A stretch of DNA of 42,542 nucleotides from Victivallales bacterium (GTDB lineage Bacteria; Verrucomicrobiota; Lentisphaeria; Victivallales; UBA1829), in NCBI GenBank assembly GCA_016285345.1, contig JAEEQN010000027.1, positions 1 to 42,542 on the forward strand, given 5' to 3'. Both the position numbers and the translations under genes were made by a program. Numbering within the stretch: the stretch's first letter is position 1; the number at the start of each line of letters is the position of its first letter. The notes below the pieces were generated by a model. That model saw only the letters and a program-made list of their open reading frames with translations. It was not told the DNA's origin and made no database searches. Below, in pieces: positions 25,718 to 33,517 of the stretch.

Positions 25718-26380
25718 TTATATCCTCTTCCCCCAGAAAGCGTATAACGTTTCGTCGTTCATGATGACATCAATGTTTTCATTGAGCACGCCGAGCGCTT
25801 TCTGATAATCGGAAGCGGATAGTACGGAACGAATCCATTCGGGGGACAGCAGATCCATCTCCGTCGAGATATAAACGATCCATTCCGCATGAACAAAACT
25901 CAGGGGATCCTTCAGTTCGGAGAACAGTGTGTCCGGGCTGAACGCAGGAATGCTCGGCGACAGCCGGAACAGCGCCTCAAGCAGGCTTTCCACCGAGTTG
26001 CAGCCGGATGGATAGAGGCAATGATCGCCGTTTTCTTCCAGTAAAAATGATGAAGTCGCTTTCCGGAAAAGATTGTGGAACGCGGAAACGACCGGTGCGA
26101 TCAGATCATCCTCTTTCAACCGTTCGCAGTTGTCCTCAATCCAAACGGAAAAGTGTTCGAGGAAACCGCACGCATCCGCCTGATTTTCAATGTATGAACA
26201 AGCGAGGGGGATATAATAGCGCACTTCTTCGTAGGTCCCGGCGGGCAGCTTCCCCTGAAAAAGACAGTCAAAGTCACGCCAGTCAAGCTCCGCATCCTGT
26301 TTCGACAGGATCCCGGCCAGTTCCTCCTGGGAGAAATCACTCATCGGATCGCTCAGGCGCACCGGCTTTTTGTATTTCAT
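25718..26380 (-). CDS. Protein of unknown function, last gene of the DUF3990 module
   Basis: 220 residues, acidic, probably all or mostly helical, with no signal peptide or membrane segment. I recognise no family. GGGAG lies about seven bases before the ATG. Base composition is lower in GC than the neighbouring core genes. It follows the DUF3791 gene by 36 bases in the same orientation, so it is likely the fourth member of the operon. As an acidic solitary protein after a putative toxin it could be an immunity factor, but this is only positional. Confidence 0.75.
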   Translation of the reverse strand: MKYKKPVRLSDPMSDFSQEELAGILSKQDAELDWRDFDCLFQGKLPAGTYEEVRYYIPLACSYIENQADACGFLEHFSVWIEDNCERLKEDDLIAPVVSAFHNLFRKATSSFLLEENGDHCLYPSGCNSVESLLEALFRLSPSIPAFSPDTLFSELKDPLSFVHAEWIVYISTEMDLLSPEWIRSVLSASDYQKALGVLNENIDVIMNDETLYAFWGKRI

Positions 26381-26416
26381 GATCGTCTCCCGTTTTGGTG
26401 GTTTACTTGAACACAG

Positions 26417-26638
26417 TCAAACCGGCTGTGTGTTCGTTTTGCGTCGTTCCGCAATGAGCGAATCAATGTCATCAAAGGCATTCTGGAGGCGTTCGCTGTG
26501 ATAGATTTCGTACATGTCGTAGATAAAATCCGTCATGCCAAGCTCATCCCAAAACGCCAAAACCTTATCCGCGCTTGTTTTTTTATAGGCGGCGTACCGT
26601 TCGATCAGGTAAATAAAAAACTCGCTGGGCTTGCTCAT
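26417..26638 (-). CDS. DUF3791-family small protein
   Basis: 73 residues. The layout FFIYLIERYAAYKK then DFIYDMYEIYHSE matches my recollection of DUF3791, a short helical family often coded beside DUF3990. It may act as an antitoxin or accessory chaperone. It starts three bases after the stop of the 80-residue gene. Lower GC than the core genes. Assignment is from recalled family pattern, not a search. Confidence 0.75.
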   Translation of the reverse strand: MSKPSEFFIYLIERYAAYKKTSADKVLAFWDELGMTDFIYDMYEIYHSERLQNAFDDIDSLIAERRKTNTQPV

Positions 26639-26641
26639 TCG

Positions 26642-26884
26642 TCATTCTCCCCGGATATAAACGGATTGCCGGGGATCGCCCGACACCTTTTCATTTTCCC
26701 ACATATCGAATACAATGACCGGGCTTAACGCGTAAATCTCAAGCTCCGGCGTGATGAGCATCCGGTAAGTCTCGGACTCAAGAAAAGCCCGGATCGCACT
26801 GCGTTCGTCAAGCCCGTATTTTTCCGAGATCATCCGGGAGACATGCCGGTCGTAATAATCAAGCATTCTGGCGTCTGGCATCAT
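26642..26884 (-). CDS. Small protein of unknown function within the DUF3990 module
   Basis: 80 residues, helical at the start (MLDYYDRHVSRMISEKYGLDERSA) with a short hydrophobic strand near the end (ALSPVIVFDMWE). It overlaps the DUF3990 stop by ATGA and is directly followed by the DUF3791 gene, so the trio is co-translated. Similar short unnamed proteins often lie between these two families. It might be part of a two-component antitoxin. Confidence 0.75.
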   Translation of the reverse strand: MMPDARMLDYYDRHVSRMISEKYGLDERSAIRAFLESETYRMLITPELEIYALSPVIVFDMWENEKVSGDPRQSVYIRGE

Positions 26885-27363
26885 GACAGCACCTCACATC
26901 GTTGAAAGATCAAAAAAGAAAGGGCATGATCCGTAAGAAAAGCATACTGATCCGTCAGTTTCTGCGGAAGAAGTCTCCGGATCGCCTCGTCTTTTGTATA
27001 CCTGCCGTCAGCATAATCGTCTATCACAGGGAGCGTCGAATCGTCTGCGACCGGACCGATGATCAAATCATATTCCTCGGAGACCGGCTGTTCTTTACGA
27101 TTGGCAACCACGAAATCAAGCCAGTCGCCATCCGGCGAGTCGAATTTCAGGATTTTGAGTTCGGCAACGGCTTTTTCACCAAAGGAATAACTGCTGATTG
27201 TCGGCACACCGGTCCGCCGACGTTTCGTCACGATCCCCGCCCATTTTTCTGCCTGTTCGCGGCTGGATGTCGTATAGAAACCGGCGCCGAAATCCAACGC
27301 GCGCAGACTTTCCAGAATGCGCGGCTTATTTACCTGTATATTGCTTCCGTGGTACAGGATCAT
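26881..27363 (-). CDS. DUF3990-family protein, probable ADP-ribosyltransferase-like toxin
   Basis: 160 residues. It starts MILYHGSNIQVNKPRI, then ALDFGAGFYTTSSREQAEKWA, the DUF3990 signature. This YHGS...GFY.T.....A..WA pattern recalls the NAD-binding core of ADP-ribosyltransferase folds (H/Y/Y-E or R-S-E types). The ATG at 27363 follows GGAAG by eight bases; an upstream TTG has no ribosome site and would add 11 residues. It is first in a four-gene operon. Enzyme activity and target are not shown. Confidence 0.82.
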   Translation of the reverse strand: MILYHGSNIQVNKPRILESLRALDFGAGFYTTSSREQAEKWAGIVTKRRRTGVPTISSYSFGEKAVAELKILKFDSPDGDWLDFVVANRKEQPVSEEYDLIIGPVADDSTLPVIDDYADGRYTKDEAIRRLLPQKLTDQYAFLTDHALSFLIFQRCEVLS

Positions 27364-27401
27364 CTCAGTGTCTTCCAGGTTGATTGTTCGTTTCAACCGT
27401 T

Positions 27402-27429
27402 ACTATAGCAGGATTTAAATGGATTTCAA
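27402..27429 (-). promoter_or_regulatory. Promoter for the DUF3990 operon
   Basis: TTGAAA (27424-27429 on the minus strand), 16-bp spacer, TGC-extended TATAGT (27402-27407). Confidence 0.65.
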
Positions 27430-27492
27430 GCCGGAATATGTTTTTTCCGTGCATTTTAGAAAACATAAATGGTTAAAGGGGAACCGCAACAG

Positions 27493-28152
27493 TCAGCTTC
27501 TCTGCACGATGATCGCTTTCGCCCAGGAGAAAAGCAGTTTCGAGGCGGAGGAGAAATCAACGGGTTCATTTACTTTCATGGCGAGATAAGACTGGACGAT
27601 CTCCTTGTCGGCGGCGGATACATGCTGCAACAGCTCATCCAGACGGGAGCAGTATATCCCGGTGCGGCGGTAGGTGGTCGCACGAACGGTAAAGGTCGCC
27701 GTCTTATACAGGCTGCGGAGGATGTCTTCGTCCTTCTCGTAGAGCATGTTGTGGACGCAGGCGTGATAAGCGCCGCAGGCTCCGGTCAGGATCGCGCGGT
27801 CGATGTCGCCGGGCTTTACGGTCGCGAGTATCCCGTCCAGACTGCCGATGACCGGTTTCGTATCGCGGCAGAACTGAAACAGCTCCGACGATTCCCAGTG
27901 CAGGAGTTCCTCTTTGCCGGACAGAAACCCGCAGACCAGCTCCCTGCGGTCGAGCGAATCCAGCATGGCGCCGTAGGACGCGATATCCTCCGCGGTCAGC
28001 GCGTCTAGGATCACGACCAAATCGATGTCGCTGGAGTCCGTCGCCTCGCCGCGGGCATAGCTCCCCTGAAGCCCGGCGAACCACACGCGTTCCCCGAACG
28101 TCTTCCGCAGAGCCAGCGTAAAACGTTCCAGCCAGGATTCAAGGTCGATCAT
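27493..28152 (-). CDS. Nucleotidyltransferase-fold protein
   Basis: 219 residues. Pol-beta type nucleotidyltransferase motif GSYARGEATDSSDIDLVV (about residues 30-47), with both catalytic Asp, and a helical C-terminal half rich in His/Tyr that could be a HEPN-like or antibiotic-adenylyltransferase domain. The ATG at 28152 is preferred to one four codons earlier because GGAGG sits five bases upstream and overlaps that earlier start. A MarR regulator is 21 bases upstream in the same operon, which would fit an inducible modification or resistance enzyme. The substrate is unknown. Confidence 0.82.
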   Translation of the reverse strand: MIDLESWLERFTLALRKTFGERVWFAGLQGSYARGEATDSSDIDLVVILDALTAEDIASYGAMLDSLDRRELVCGFLSGKEELLHWESSELFQFCRDTKPVIGSLDGILATVKPGDIDRAILTGACGAYHACVHNMLYEKDEDILRSLYKTATFTVRATTYRRTGIYCSRLDELLQHVSAADKEIVQSYLAMKVNEPVDFSSASKLLFSWAKAIIVQRS

Positions 28153-28173
28153 AACGTCCTCCATTCCGGAGGC

Positions 28174-28668
28174 TCAATCTTCTTTTTCGGATTCCGCGGC
28201 CTGTTCTTCGACTTCGGGCTGAAGCGTCTCGACCATCTGCTCCAGGACCTCCAGGAAGATCTGCTGTTTCTTCTCGTCGATGTTGCGGAAGAAATGATCC
28301 ATGTAATCCGTGAAGTAGTTGTCGTGGCGGCGTTTCAGGGCGATGCCCTGTTTCGTGAGGGAGATATGGATCGCGCGGCGGTCTTCGCTGGACTGTTCGC
28401 GCTGGACGATGCCGTCTTCCACGAGGGAGTCGATCGTCTGGGACACCGCGCCGGGGGTCAGGCCGAAGACTTCGGCGATATCCTTCAGCATCGGGGGCTG
28501 GTCCATGTTGGCGAAAAGATAGCTGATGACGCGGATCTTGCCGAGCGTTATCTTCTTGTTGTTGAGCGTGTTTCCGGGGGCTCCGAGAACGCGGAGCAGG
28601 TCGGTGATCTGAAAGAGGAGTTCCCAGGACATCTGGGGAGTGCGGCGGGAAGCGGGGGTGGCCGGCAT
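28174..28668 (-). CDS. MarR-family transcriptional regulator
   Basis: 164 residues. Winged helix-turn-helix at about 55-105 with LKDIAEVFGLTPGAVSQTID (recognition helix) and the wing SSEDRRAIHISLTKQG, flanked by dimerisation helices; the tail is acidic. The start is set at 28668 because AAGGAG occurs ten bases upstream; this signal lies inside the longer frame. It probably represses its own operon with the nucleotidyltransferase. A palindrome overlapping the -10 region (28721-28747) is the likely operator. Confidence 0.9.
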   Translation of the reverse strand: MPATPASRRTPQMSWELLFQITDLLRVLGAPGNTLNNKKITLGKIRVISYLFANMDQPPMLKDIAEVFGLTPGAVSQTIDSLVEDGIVQREQSSEDRRAIHISLTKQGIALKRRHDNYFTDYMDHFFRNIDEKKQQIFLEVLEQMVETLQPEVEEQAAESEKED

Positions 28669-28720
28669 ATCGTTTATTCTCCTTACCATTTAAGGCATAT
28701 GATTGTTTTAATATGGAAAA

Positions 28721-28747
28721 TATGTTGATATTATACTATACAACATA
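28721..28747. promoter_or_regulatory. MarR promoter region with inverted-repeat operator
   Basis: TATGTTG (28721-28727) and CAACATA (28741-28747) form a seven-bp inverted repeat around 13 bp containing the minus-strand TATAAT/TATAGT -10 elements. A TTGCTT at a 16-bp spacing from TATAGT can serve as -35. The geometry suits a MarR dimer blocking polymerase. Confidence 0.6.
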
Positions 28748-28832
28748 AAAACGGAAAAGCAAGCCGAAAAAGCAGTATATATAGAAAAAAGCTCGAAATG
28801 CCACGAAGGACAGGCAGACGGGTGAGGGAAAA

Positions 28833-29708
28833 TCAGCCGCGTCCGAGCGAGTTTTCACCGCCCGCGAACTGGTCCAGCCCGTAATCGTCGGCCGCCGAGG
28901 ATTTCCAGCCGCGCTGACGCGCCGCCTCGTACAGCAGGATCGTCGCCGCGGTCGCCACGTTCAGGGAATCCATCAGGCCGAGCATCGGGATCACGACTTT
29001 CTGGTCGGCGGAATCCATCCAGTACGGGGTCAGGCCGAACTGTTCCGCGCCGACCACGATCGCCACGCCGTGCGCCATGTCCGCGTCCGTGAAATTCTGT
29101 TTGGTATGCGGCGTGGCGGCGAGCGTGCGGATGCCGAAGGAACGCAGCCAGGCGAGGCATTCCTCGGAGGTGGCCTCGGCCAGCGGGACGGAGAAGATCG
29201 CGCCGGTGCTGGCGCGGATCACGTTCGGATTGTAGAAGTCGGTCTGCTTGTTGCAGACGATCATGGCGGTGGCGCCGACGGCGTCCGCGCTGCGGAGCAT
29301 GGAGCCGAGATTGCCGGGCTTTTCGATGGTCTCCGCCACGAGGTAAAGGCCGTTTTTCACCTTCGGGATGTCGGCGAGCGTCTTGCGTTTGACCTCGATG
29401 ACGGCGATCAGCCCCTCGGGGCGGTCGCGGTAGGCGAGCTTGCGGAGGATGTCCTCGGTGCAGCGGTAGAGCGACGCGCCGTGCGAGGCGAGGGAATCCA
29501 GCAGCGCGTCCTCGTTTTCGCCGAGGAACAGCTCGGGACAGTAGAAGACCTCGTGAAATTTCAGGCCGATGGCGTCCGCGCGGAAGAGTTCGCGGTACCC
29601 CTCGAGCAGCGTCACGCCCTGCGCGTCGCGTTCCTTGCGTTCCCGCAGGGATGCGGCGTATTTGACCTTCGGGTTCTTCAGGCTGGTGAGGAATTCGTCG
29701 TGTCGCAT
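28833..29708 (-). CDS. TrmH/SpoU-family RNA 2'-O-methyltransferase
   Basis: 291 residues. An N-terminal substrate-binding domain (about 1-110) is followed by a knotted SPOUT domain: ETIEKPGNLGSMLRSADAVGA (motif 1), VVGAEQFGL (motif 2) and SLNVATAATILLYE (motif 3). It is a likely rRNA ribose methylase like RlmB; tRNA cannot be excluded. The ATG at 29708 has no strong ribosome site, but no in-frame start lies earlier within the gap to the aminotransferase stop 26 bases upstream, so it is probably coupled to it. Fusion with the upstream frame is only apparent. Confidence 0.92.
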   Translation of the reverse strand: MRHDEFLTSLKNPKVKYAASLRERKERDAQGVTLLEGYRELFRADAIGLKFHEVFYCPELFLGENEDALLDSLASHGASLYRCTEDILRKLAYRDRPEGLIAVIEVKRKTLADIPKVKNGLYLVAETIEKPGNLGSMLRSADAVGATAMIVCNKQTDFYNPNVIRASTGAIFSVPLAEATSEECLAWLRSFGIRTLAATPHTKQNFTDADMAHGVAIVVGAEQFGLTPYWMDSADQKVVIPMLGLMDSLNVATAATILLYEAARQRGWKSSAADDYGLDQFAGGENSLGRG

Positions 29709-29734
29709 GGCACTGCCGAGGGAAATGAATATGC

Positions 29735-31012
29735 TCAGGCTTTTTTGTCCGCGAGGAGCTTCCGGACGCCCGCGAGTTTTACGCAGACGCAGAAGAGTTC
29801 GATGGCGGTCTTCAGTTCGTCGAGCGGCGGATAGGACGGCGCGATGCGGATGTTGCGGTCGAGCGGATCGTGGTGCAGCGGGAACGTCGAGCCGGGTCCG
29901 GTGAGTTTGACGCCGGCTTCTTTCGCGAGCTCGATGACGGCTGTCGCGCAGCCGGGGATGGTGTCGAGGGCGATGAAGTAGCCTCCCTTCGGACGCAGCC
30001 AGAAGGCGAGTCCGGTCCCGCCGAGTTCGCGCTGGAGCGTATCGAGCACGAGGTCGAATTTCGGGCGGAGTTCGCGCGCCAGGACGCGCATGTGTTCGCG
30101 GACGCCCTCGGCGCTCTTCAGGTAACGCACGGTGCGGAGCTGGTTGAGCTTGTCCGGGCCGATGGTCTGGATGCTCATGTGGTGCTTCAGCTCGGCGAAG
30201 TTGCCGGGACCAGTGGCGAGCAGCGCCACGCCCGCGCCGGGGAACGTGATCTTCGAGGTCGAGAAGAAGTAGTAGACGCGTTCGGGATTGCCCGCGGCTT
30301 CGGCGCTCGCGAAGATGTCCTTCAGATGACATTCCTCGTAGATGTGATGCACGCCGTAGGCGTTGTCCCAGAAGATGCGGAAATCGGGCGCGGCGGTGTG
30401 CATGGAGGCAAGGCGGTCGACGGTCTCGTCGGAGTAGCACACGCCCTGCGGATTGGAGTACAGCGGGACGCACCAGATGCCCTTCACGGCGGGGTCGGAA
30501 CCGGCGAGCTTCTCGACCATGAACATGTCGGGGCCCTCGGGGGTCATCGGGACCGGGATCATTTCGATGCCGAGGTCCTCGCAGATCGCGAAATGGCGGT
30601 CGTAGCCGGGGCACGGGCAGAGGAATTTGACGGCGGGAAGACGTCCCCACGGCGTGTGGCCGTGCGTGCCGAAGACCCAGTGGCGCACGATCGTGTCGTA
30701 CATCATGTTCAGGCTGGAGTTGCCGCCGATCATGAGGCGGTCGCGCGGGATGCCGAGCAGCTCGGAGAAGAGCTTGCGCGCCTCGTGGATGCCTTCCAGA
30801 CAGCCGTAGTTGCGCGCGTCGATGCCGCCCTCGACCATGTAGCCGTCGAGGCGATCCAGGATGCCGTTCGTCAGGTCAAGCTGGCTGCCGGAAGGTTTCC
30901 CGCGGGACATGTCGAGCTTGAGGTTGCGGGCCTTATATCCGGCATACTGGCGTTCAAGGTCGGCCTGAATCTCCCTCAGGCGTTCCGCGGACTGTTCGGT
31001 ATAGTTATCCAT
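29735..31012 (-). CDS. Aspartate aminotransferase, class Ic type (PF12897-like)
   Basis: 425 residues, PLP-dependent. The sequence NLKLDMSRGKPSGSQLDL, RNYGCLEGI, CPCPGYDRHF, WDNAYGVHH and STSKITFPGAGV (PLP Lys at 254, Asp at 216, Asn at 187) follows the Corynebacterium AspT pattern. This family differs from classical AspC and is often misnamed MocR or alanine-glyoxylate aminotransferase. It interconverts aspartate and oxaloacetate, maybe also other amino acids. Its promoter is at 31065-31093; SpoU follows 26 bases downstream. There is no clear Shine-Dalgarno site before the start. Confidence 0.9.
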   Translation of the reverse strand: MDNYTEQSAERLREIQADLERQYAGYKARNLKLDMSRGKPSGSQLDLTNGILDRLDGYMVEGGIDARNYGCLEGIHEARKLFSELLGIPRDRLMIGGNSSLNMMYDTIVRHWVFGTHGHTPWGRLPAVKFLCPCPGYDRHFAICEDLGIEMIPVPMTPEGPDMFMVEKLAGSDPAVKGIWCVPLYSNPQGVCYSDETVDRLASMHTAAPDFRIFWDNAYGVHHIYEECHLKDIFASAEAAGNPERVYYFFSTSKITFPGAGVALLATGPGNFAELKHHMSIQTIGPDKLNQLRTVRYLKSAEGVREHMRVLARELRPKFDLVLDTLQRELGGTGLAFWLRPKGGYFIALDTIPGCATAVIELAKEAGVKLTGPGSTFPLHHDPLDRNIRIAPSYPPLDELKTAIELFCVCVKLAGVRKLLADKKA

Positions 31013-31064
31013 CTCTGGGACAGGGTCCTATGCTGCATTGATTGAATTTTAGACAAAACCTATT

Positions 31065-31093
31065 ACTATACAGCATATTTCACAAAATTTCAA
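31065..31093 (-). promoter_or_regulatory. Promoter for the aminotransferase-SpoU operon
   Basis: TTGAAA (31088-31093), 17-bp spacer, TATAGT (31065-31070). Confidence 0.75.
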
Positions 31094-31159
31094 ATCGTTT
31101 GCCGGAAAAAAACGCGTTTTTCAGGCGGAAAAAAGAGGAAATGAGGACGGCGGACAGGC

Positions 31160-32560
31160 TCAGTAGAGCGAATCCTGCCAGTGGGACGCCAGCTCCGGAT
31201 TGCTGCGGCGAAGCTTCTCGAATACGCTGTTCTCGATCTGGCGGATGCGTTCGCGGCTCAGATGGAACTCCTCGGCGATCTGCCGGATGCTCATCGGCTC
31301 ATAGCCGTCCAGACCGAACCGCATCTGAATGAACTTGCGGTCGCGTTCGGGGAGCCCGTCGACGGCCCTGTGCACGACGTCGCGCAGGAACTGGAACGAC
31401 AGGTGCAGTTCCGGGTTGAAATCGTCGTTGTCGGCGGGCGTGCCGAAGCGGTCCTCCTGCGTGATCTCGGAATCCTCGGACAGCGCATTGGAGTGAAGCG
31501 GAGCCTGAAGCGAAATCTGCTGGCGCGCCATCTGCCGGATGGCGTGGATGCGGGCCTTCGGCATTTCGAGCTCGGCGGCGAGTTCCTCCACGGTCGGCTC
31601 CTCGCCGAACCGTTTGACGTATGCCTGTTCGGCGCGGTTGATGCGCGAGATGGTCGCGAGCATGTGCTGCGGGATGCGGATCACGCGGGTCTGACGCGCC
31701 AGCGCGCGCATGATCTCGTGGCGGATCCACCACGTGGCGTAGGTGGAGAATTTATGGCCGAGGCTGCTGTCGAACCGGTCGAGCGCCTTCACCAGCCCGA
31801 TGTTGCCCTCCTGCACGATGTCGATCAGCTGCTGAGGCTGGTTGCAGGACTGTTTCGCGAGGCTGATCACGAGGCGCAGATGCGAATACAGGATGCGCTG
31901 GCGGAGGCGTTCCATCCGCTCGAACGCGTCCTTCATCGTCTGGAAAACCGAGAGACAGAGCGCGCGGTCGGGCATCAGGCGGCTGCGGAAAAGTTCGTCC
32001 ATGGCGGGCGATTCCGGCGTGGTGCACCAGGAGGACGCGACATGGTACCACTCCATGATCTTCAGCGTGGAGACGGGATAGCGCATGAGGAGTTCGCGGG
32101 AACGCCCCCACATGGCTTCGCGGGCGGACTTTTTACTGAACTGCGAACCGGCATAAAAGTCTTTCAGCTCTTTGCGGAACGCCGCGATCTCCGACCGCCA
32201 TTTCATCAGGGCGGGCAGAGCGGACGGCGGATTCGCGCGGACGGCGTCCGGCAGTTTGGATTCCACGAAGAGCGAAGTCACGTCGTCGGGCGTCCGGCAG
32301 AGGTCCACGACGCGCTCGTGTTCCTCCAGCACGAAGACGAACTGCGCCAGGCACAACCGTATCTCGTCCATCCGGGCGTCGATCTCGCCCCAGACGGATT
32401 CCGCCTCGGCGGGCGTCAGCGGCGTGCAGCCGGGATCGTACAGCTGATGAAAAACCGCTTCCTCGCTGGTCTCGAATCCGGGCGCGACGGCTTCCGGTTC
32501 CGCGGGATCGGGAACCGCCGGTTTCGCCGTTTTTGTCCGGGACTGTATCTTTCTTGCCAT
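31160..32560 (-). CDS. Sigma-70 family RNA polymerase sigma factor
   Basis: 466 residues. Region 2 (about 222-292) has QLIDIVQEGNIGLVKALDRFD and FSTYATWWIRHEIMRAL; region 3 spans about 300-375; region 4 (about 395-453) has LPERDRKFIQMRFGLDG and the helix-turn-helix SIRQIAEEFHLSRERIRQIE. The N-terminal ~215 residues are not the usual region 1.1/1.2: they are rich in Glu/Ala and lack the standard DPVRMYLREMG motif. It is therefore either a divergent primary sigma or a group 2 factor. There is no Shine-Dalgarno sequence before the ATG. It has its own promoter (32626-32654). Confidence 0.92.
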   Translation of the reverse strand: MARKIQSRTKTAKPAVPDPAEPEAVAPGFETSEEAVFHQLYDPGCTPLTPAEAESVWGEIDARMDEIRLCLAQFVFVLEEHERVVDLCRTPDDVTSLFVESKLPDAVRANPPSALPALMKWRSEIAAFRKELKDFYAGSQFSKKSAREAMWGRSRELLMRYPVSTLKIMEWYHVASSWCTTPESPAMDELFRSRLMPDRALCLSVFQTMKDAFERMERLRQRILYSHLRLVISLAKQSCNQPQQLIDIVQEGNIGLVKALDRFDSSLGHKFSTYATWWIRHEIMRALARQTRVIRIPQHMLATISRINRAEQAYVKRFGEEPTVEELAAELEMPKARIHAIRQMARQQISLQAPLHSNALSEDSEITQEDRFGTPADNDDFNPELHLSFQFLRDVVHRAVDGLPERDRKFIQMRFGLDGYEPMSIRQIAEEFHLSRERIRQIENSVFEKLRRSNPELASHWQDSLY

Positions 32561-32625
32561 GGTGTCGTGCTGGTATTCGAGGGAATCAAGTTCAAAACGC
32601 GGCGGACTGCCACGTTACTGCCATA

Positions 32626-32654
32626 AATATAATACCAGCACTTTGGAAAGTCAA
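32626..32654 (-). promoter_or_regulatory. Promoter for the sigma factor gene
   Basis: TTGACT (32649-32654), 17-bp spacer, TATATT (32626-32631) on the minus strand. Confidence 0.7.
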
Positions 32655-32689
32655 GGGCTTCTCACAATATGTGTTGATACAGTACTCGG

Positions 32690-33103
32690 TTACGCTCGAA
32701 GACCGCGGTATTCAGCCGGAGTCAGGACCGGCAGATAATCCGAGGAGAAATGAGACCCGTCGCGCGTCACAATGCAGTCGGCTTTCGCTTGAAGCGCCGA
32801 GAATATCTGAATCGCGTCTTCGAAGTCTTTCTGCGGGAAATCGACCGCCATTCTGAGGATGGGCGTATCAAGCGGCACAATGGTGAAAATGTTCAGGATG
32901 CACCGGATGCAGTCCAGCGCGGAGGCGGAGGGCAGGCGCTTCCGCATGATGCAGTGGATATTGTTCAGGCTGATTGCGGAGATCAGACCGACCGTTTTCC
33001 CCGTTTCGCAGTCGGACCAGATGCGGGCGGAATCCGCGAGAAACGCTTCCCGGTGCATGGTCACGTCCAGCAGGATATTGGTATCAAGGAATATCCGGTT
33101 CAT
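32690..33103 (-). CDS. PIN-domain toxin (PIN_3-like ribonuclease)
   Basis: 137 residues. FLDTNILLDV carries the first acidic residue (Asp7), LISAISLNNIHCIMRKR matches the PIN_3 pattern with Asn at the place where VapC has Glu, and FEDAIQIFSALQAKADCIVTRD gives the remaining acidic residues. A likely RNA endonuclease of a type II toxin-antitoxin pair. It overlaps the antitoxin stop by ATGA. The active site looks intact for this subfamily. Confidence 0.9.
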   Translation of the reverse strand: MNRIFLDTNILLDVTMHREAFLADSARIWSDCETGKTVGLISAISLNNIHCIMRKRLPSASALDCIRCILNIFTIVPLDTPILRMAVDFPQKDFEDAIQIFSALQAKADCIVTRDGSHFSSDYLPVLTPAEYRGLRA

Positions 33104-33363
33104 TTGACATCATACCGTTCGGCGATGGCATCGGAAAGTTCGTCGCGGTAATCCCAGTCGTCGGGGACGGGTTTCACTTTCTGTGCGAGTTCCAGGACAT
33201 GCTGGGTGAGCGGCGCCGGGGTGGTTTCTTCTTCCTCGTCCTCATGAATCGACGCGATATAGTGCGCGACCATGGCGGAGATGCTGGTCTTGCGGAGCTT
33301 GGATATCCTGCGCGCTTTTGCAACGACCCTGGAGTCGATGCTCAGAGTCAGTTTCGTTGTCAT
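33100..33363 (-). CDS. Ribbon-helix-helix antitoxin (DUF6364-like)
   Basis: 87 residues. The N-terminal half TTKLTLSIDSRVVAKARRISKLRKTSISAMV is a ribbon-helix-helix DNA-binding domain; the C-terminal tail (about 45-87), acidic and Pro-rich, would wrap the PIN toxin. AAGGAGG precedes the ATG. It is the first gene of the pair and likely autorepresses it. Confidence 0.88.
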   Translation of the reverse strand: MTTKLTLSIDSRVVAKARRISKLRKTSISAMVAHYIASIHEDEEEETTPAPLTQHVLELAQKVKPVPDDWDYRDELSDAIAERYDVK

Positions 33364-33397
33364 TCTTTTGCCTCCTTGCTGTTTTTATTTCAATGAT

Positions 33398-33425
33398 ACT
33401 ATACGTGTCAAAAACAAAATATCAA
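33398..33425 (-). promoter_or_regulatory. Promoter for the PIN/antitoxin pair
   Basis: TTGATA (33420-33425), 16-bp spacer, TATAGT (33398-33403). Leader about 25 nt. Confidence 0.6.
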
Positions 33426-33442
33426 GTGAGAATCAAACAAAG

Positions 33443-33472
33443 TACGTATATTTTCTTAGAAAAAGATACGTA
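33443..33472. promoter_or_regulatory. Paired TACGTA palindromes, candidate antitoxin operator
   Basis: TACGTA at 33443-33448 and 33467-33472, 24 bp apart, arranged as a larger inverted repeat (TACGTAT...ATACGTA). They lie just upstream of the toxin-antitoxin promoter. Repeated short palindromes are what ribbon-helix-helix antitoxins bind, but the role is inferred. Confidence 0.4.
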
Positions 33473-33517
33473 TGTCTGCCAGCCACGTTGATTGACGGAG
33501 CACACGGATGCTTTTTT

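Noticed and set aside
28833-30650. Fusion of the SpoU methyltransferase to a 300-residue N-terminal extension
   Set aside because: The extension is an Arg/Pro-rich frame inside the aminotransferase gene; the real start is at 29708.
31080-31130. Terminator after the sigma factor gene
   Set aside because: Only a loopless AAAAACGCGTTTTT palindrome is present; it does not make a stable hairpin.
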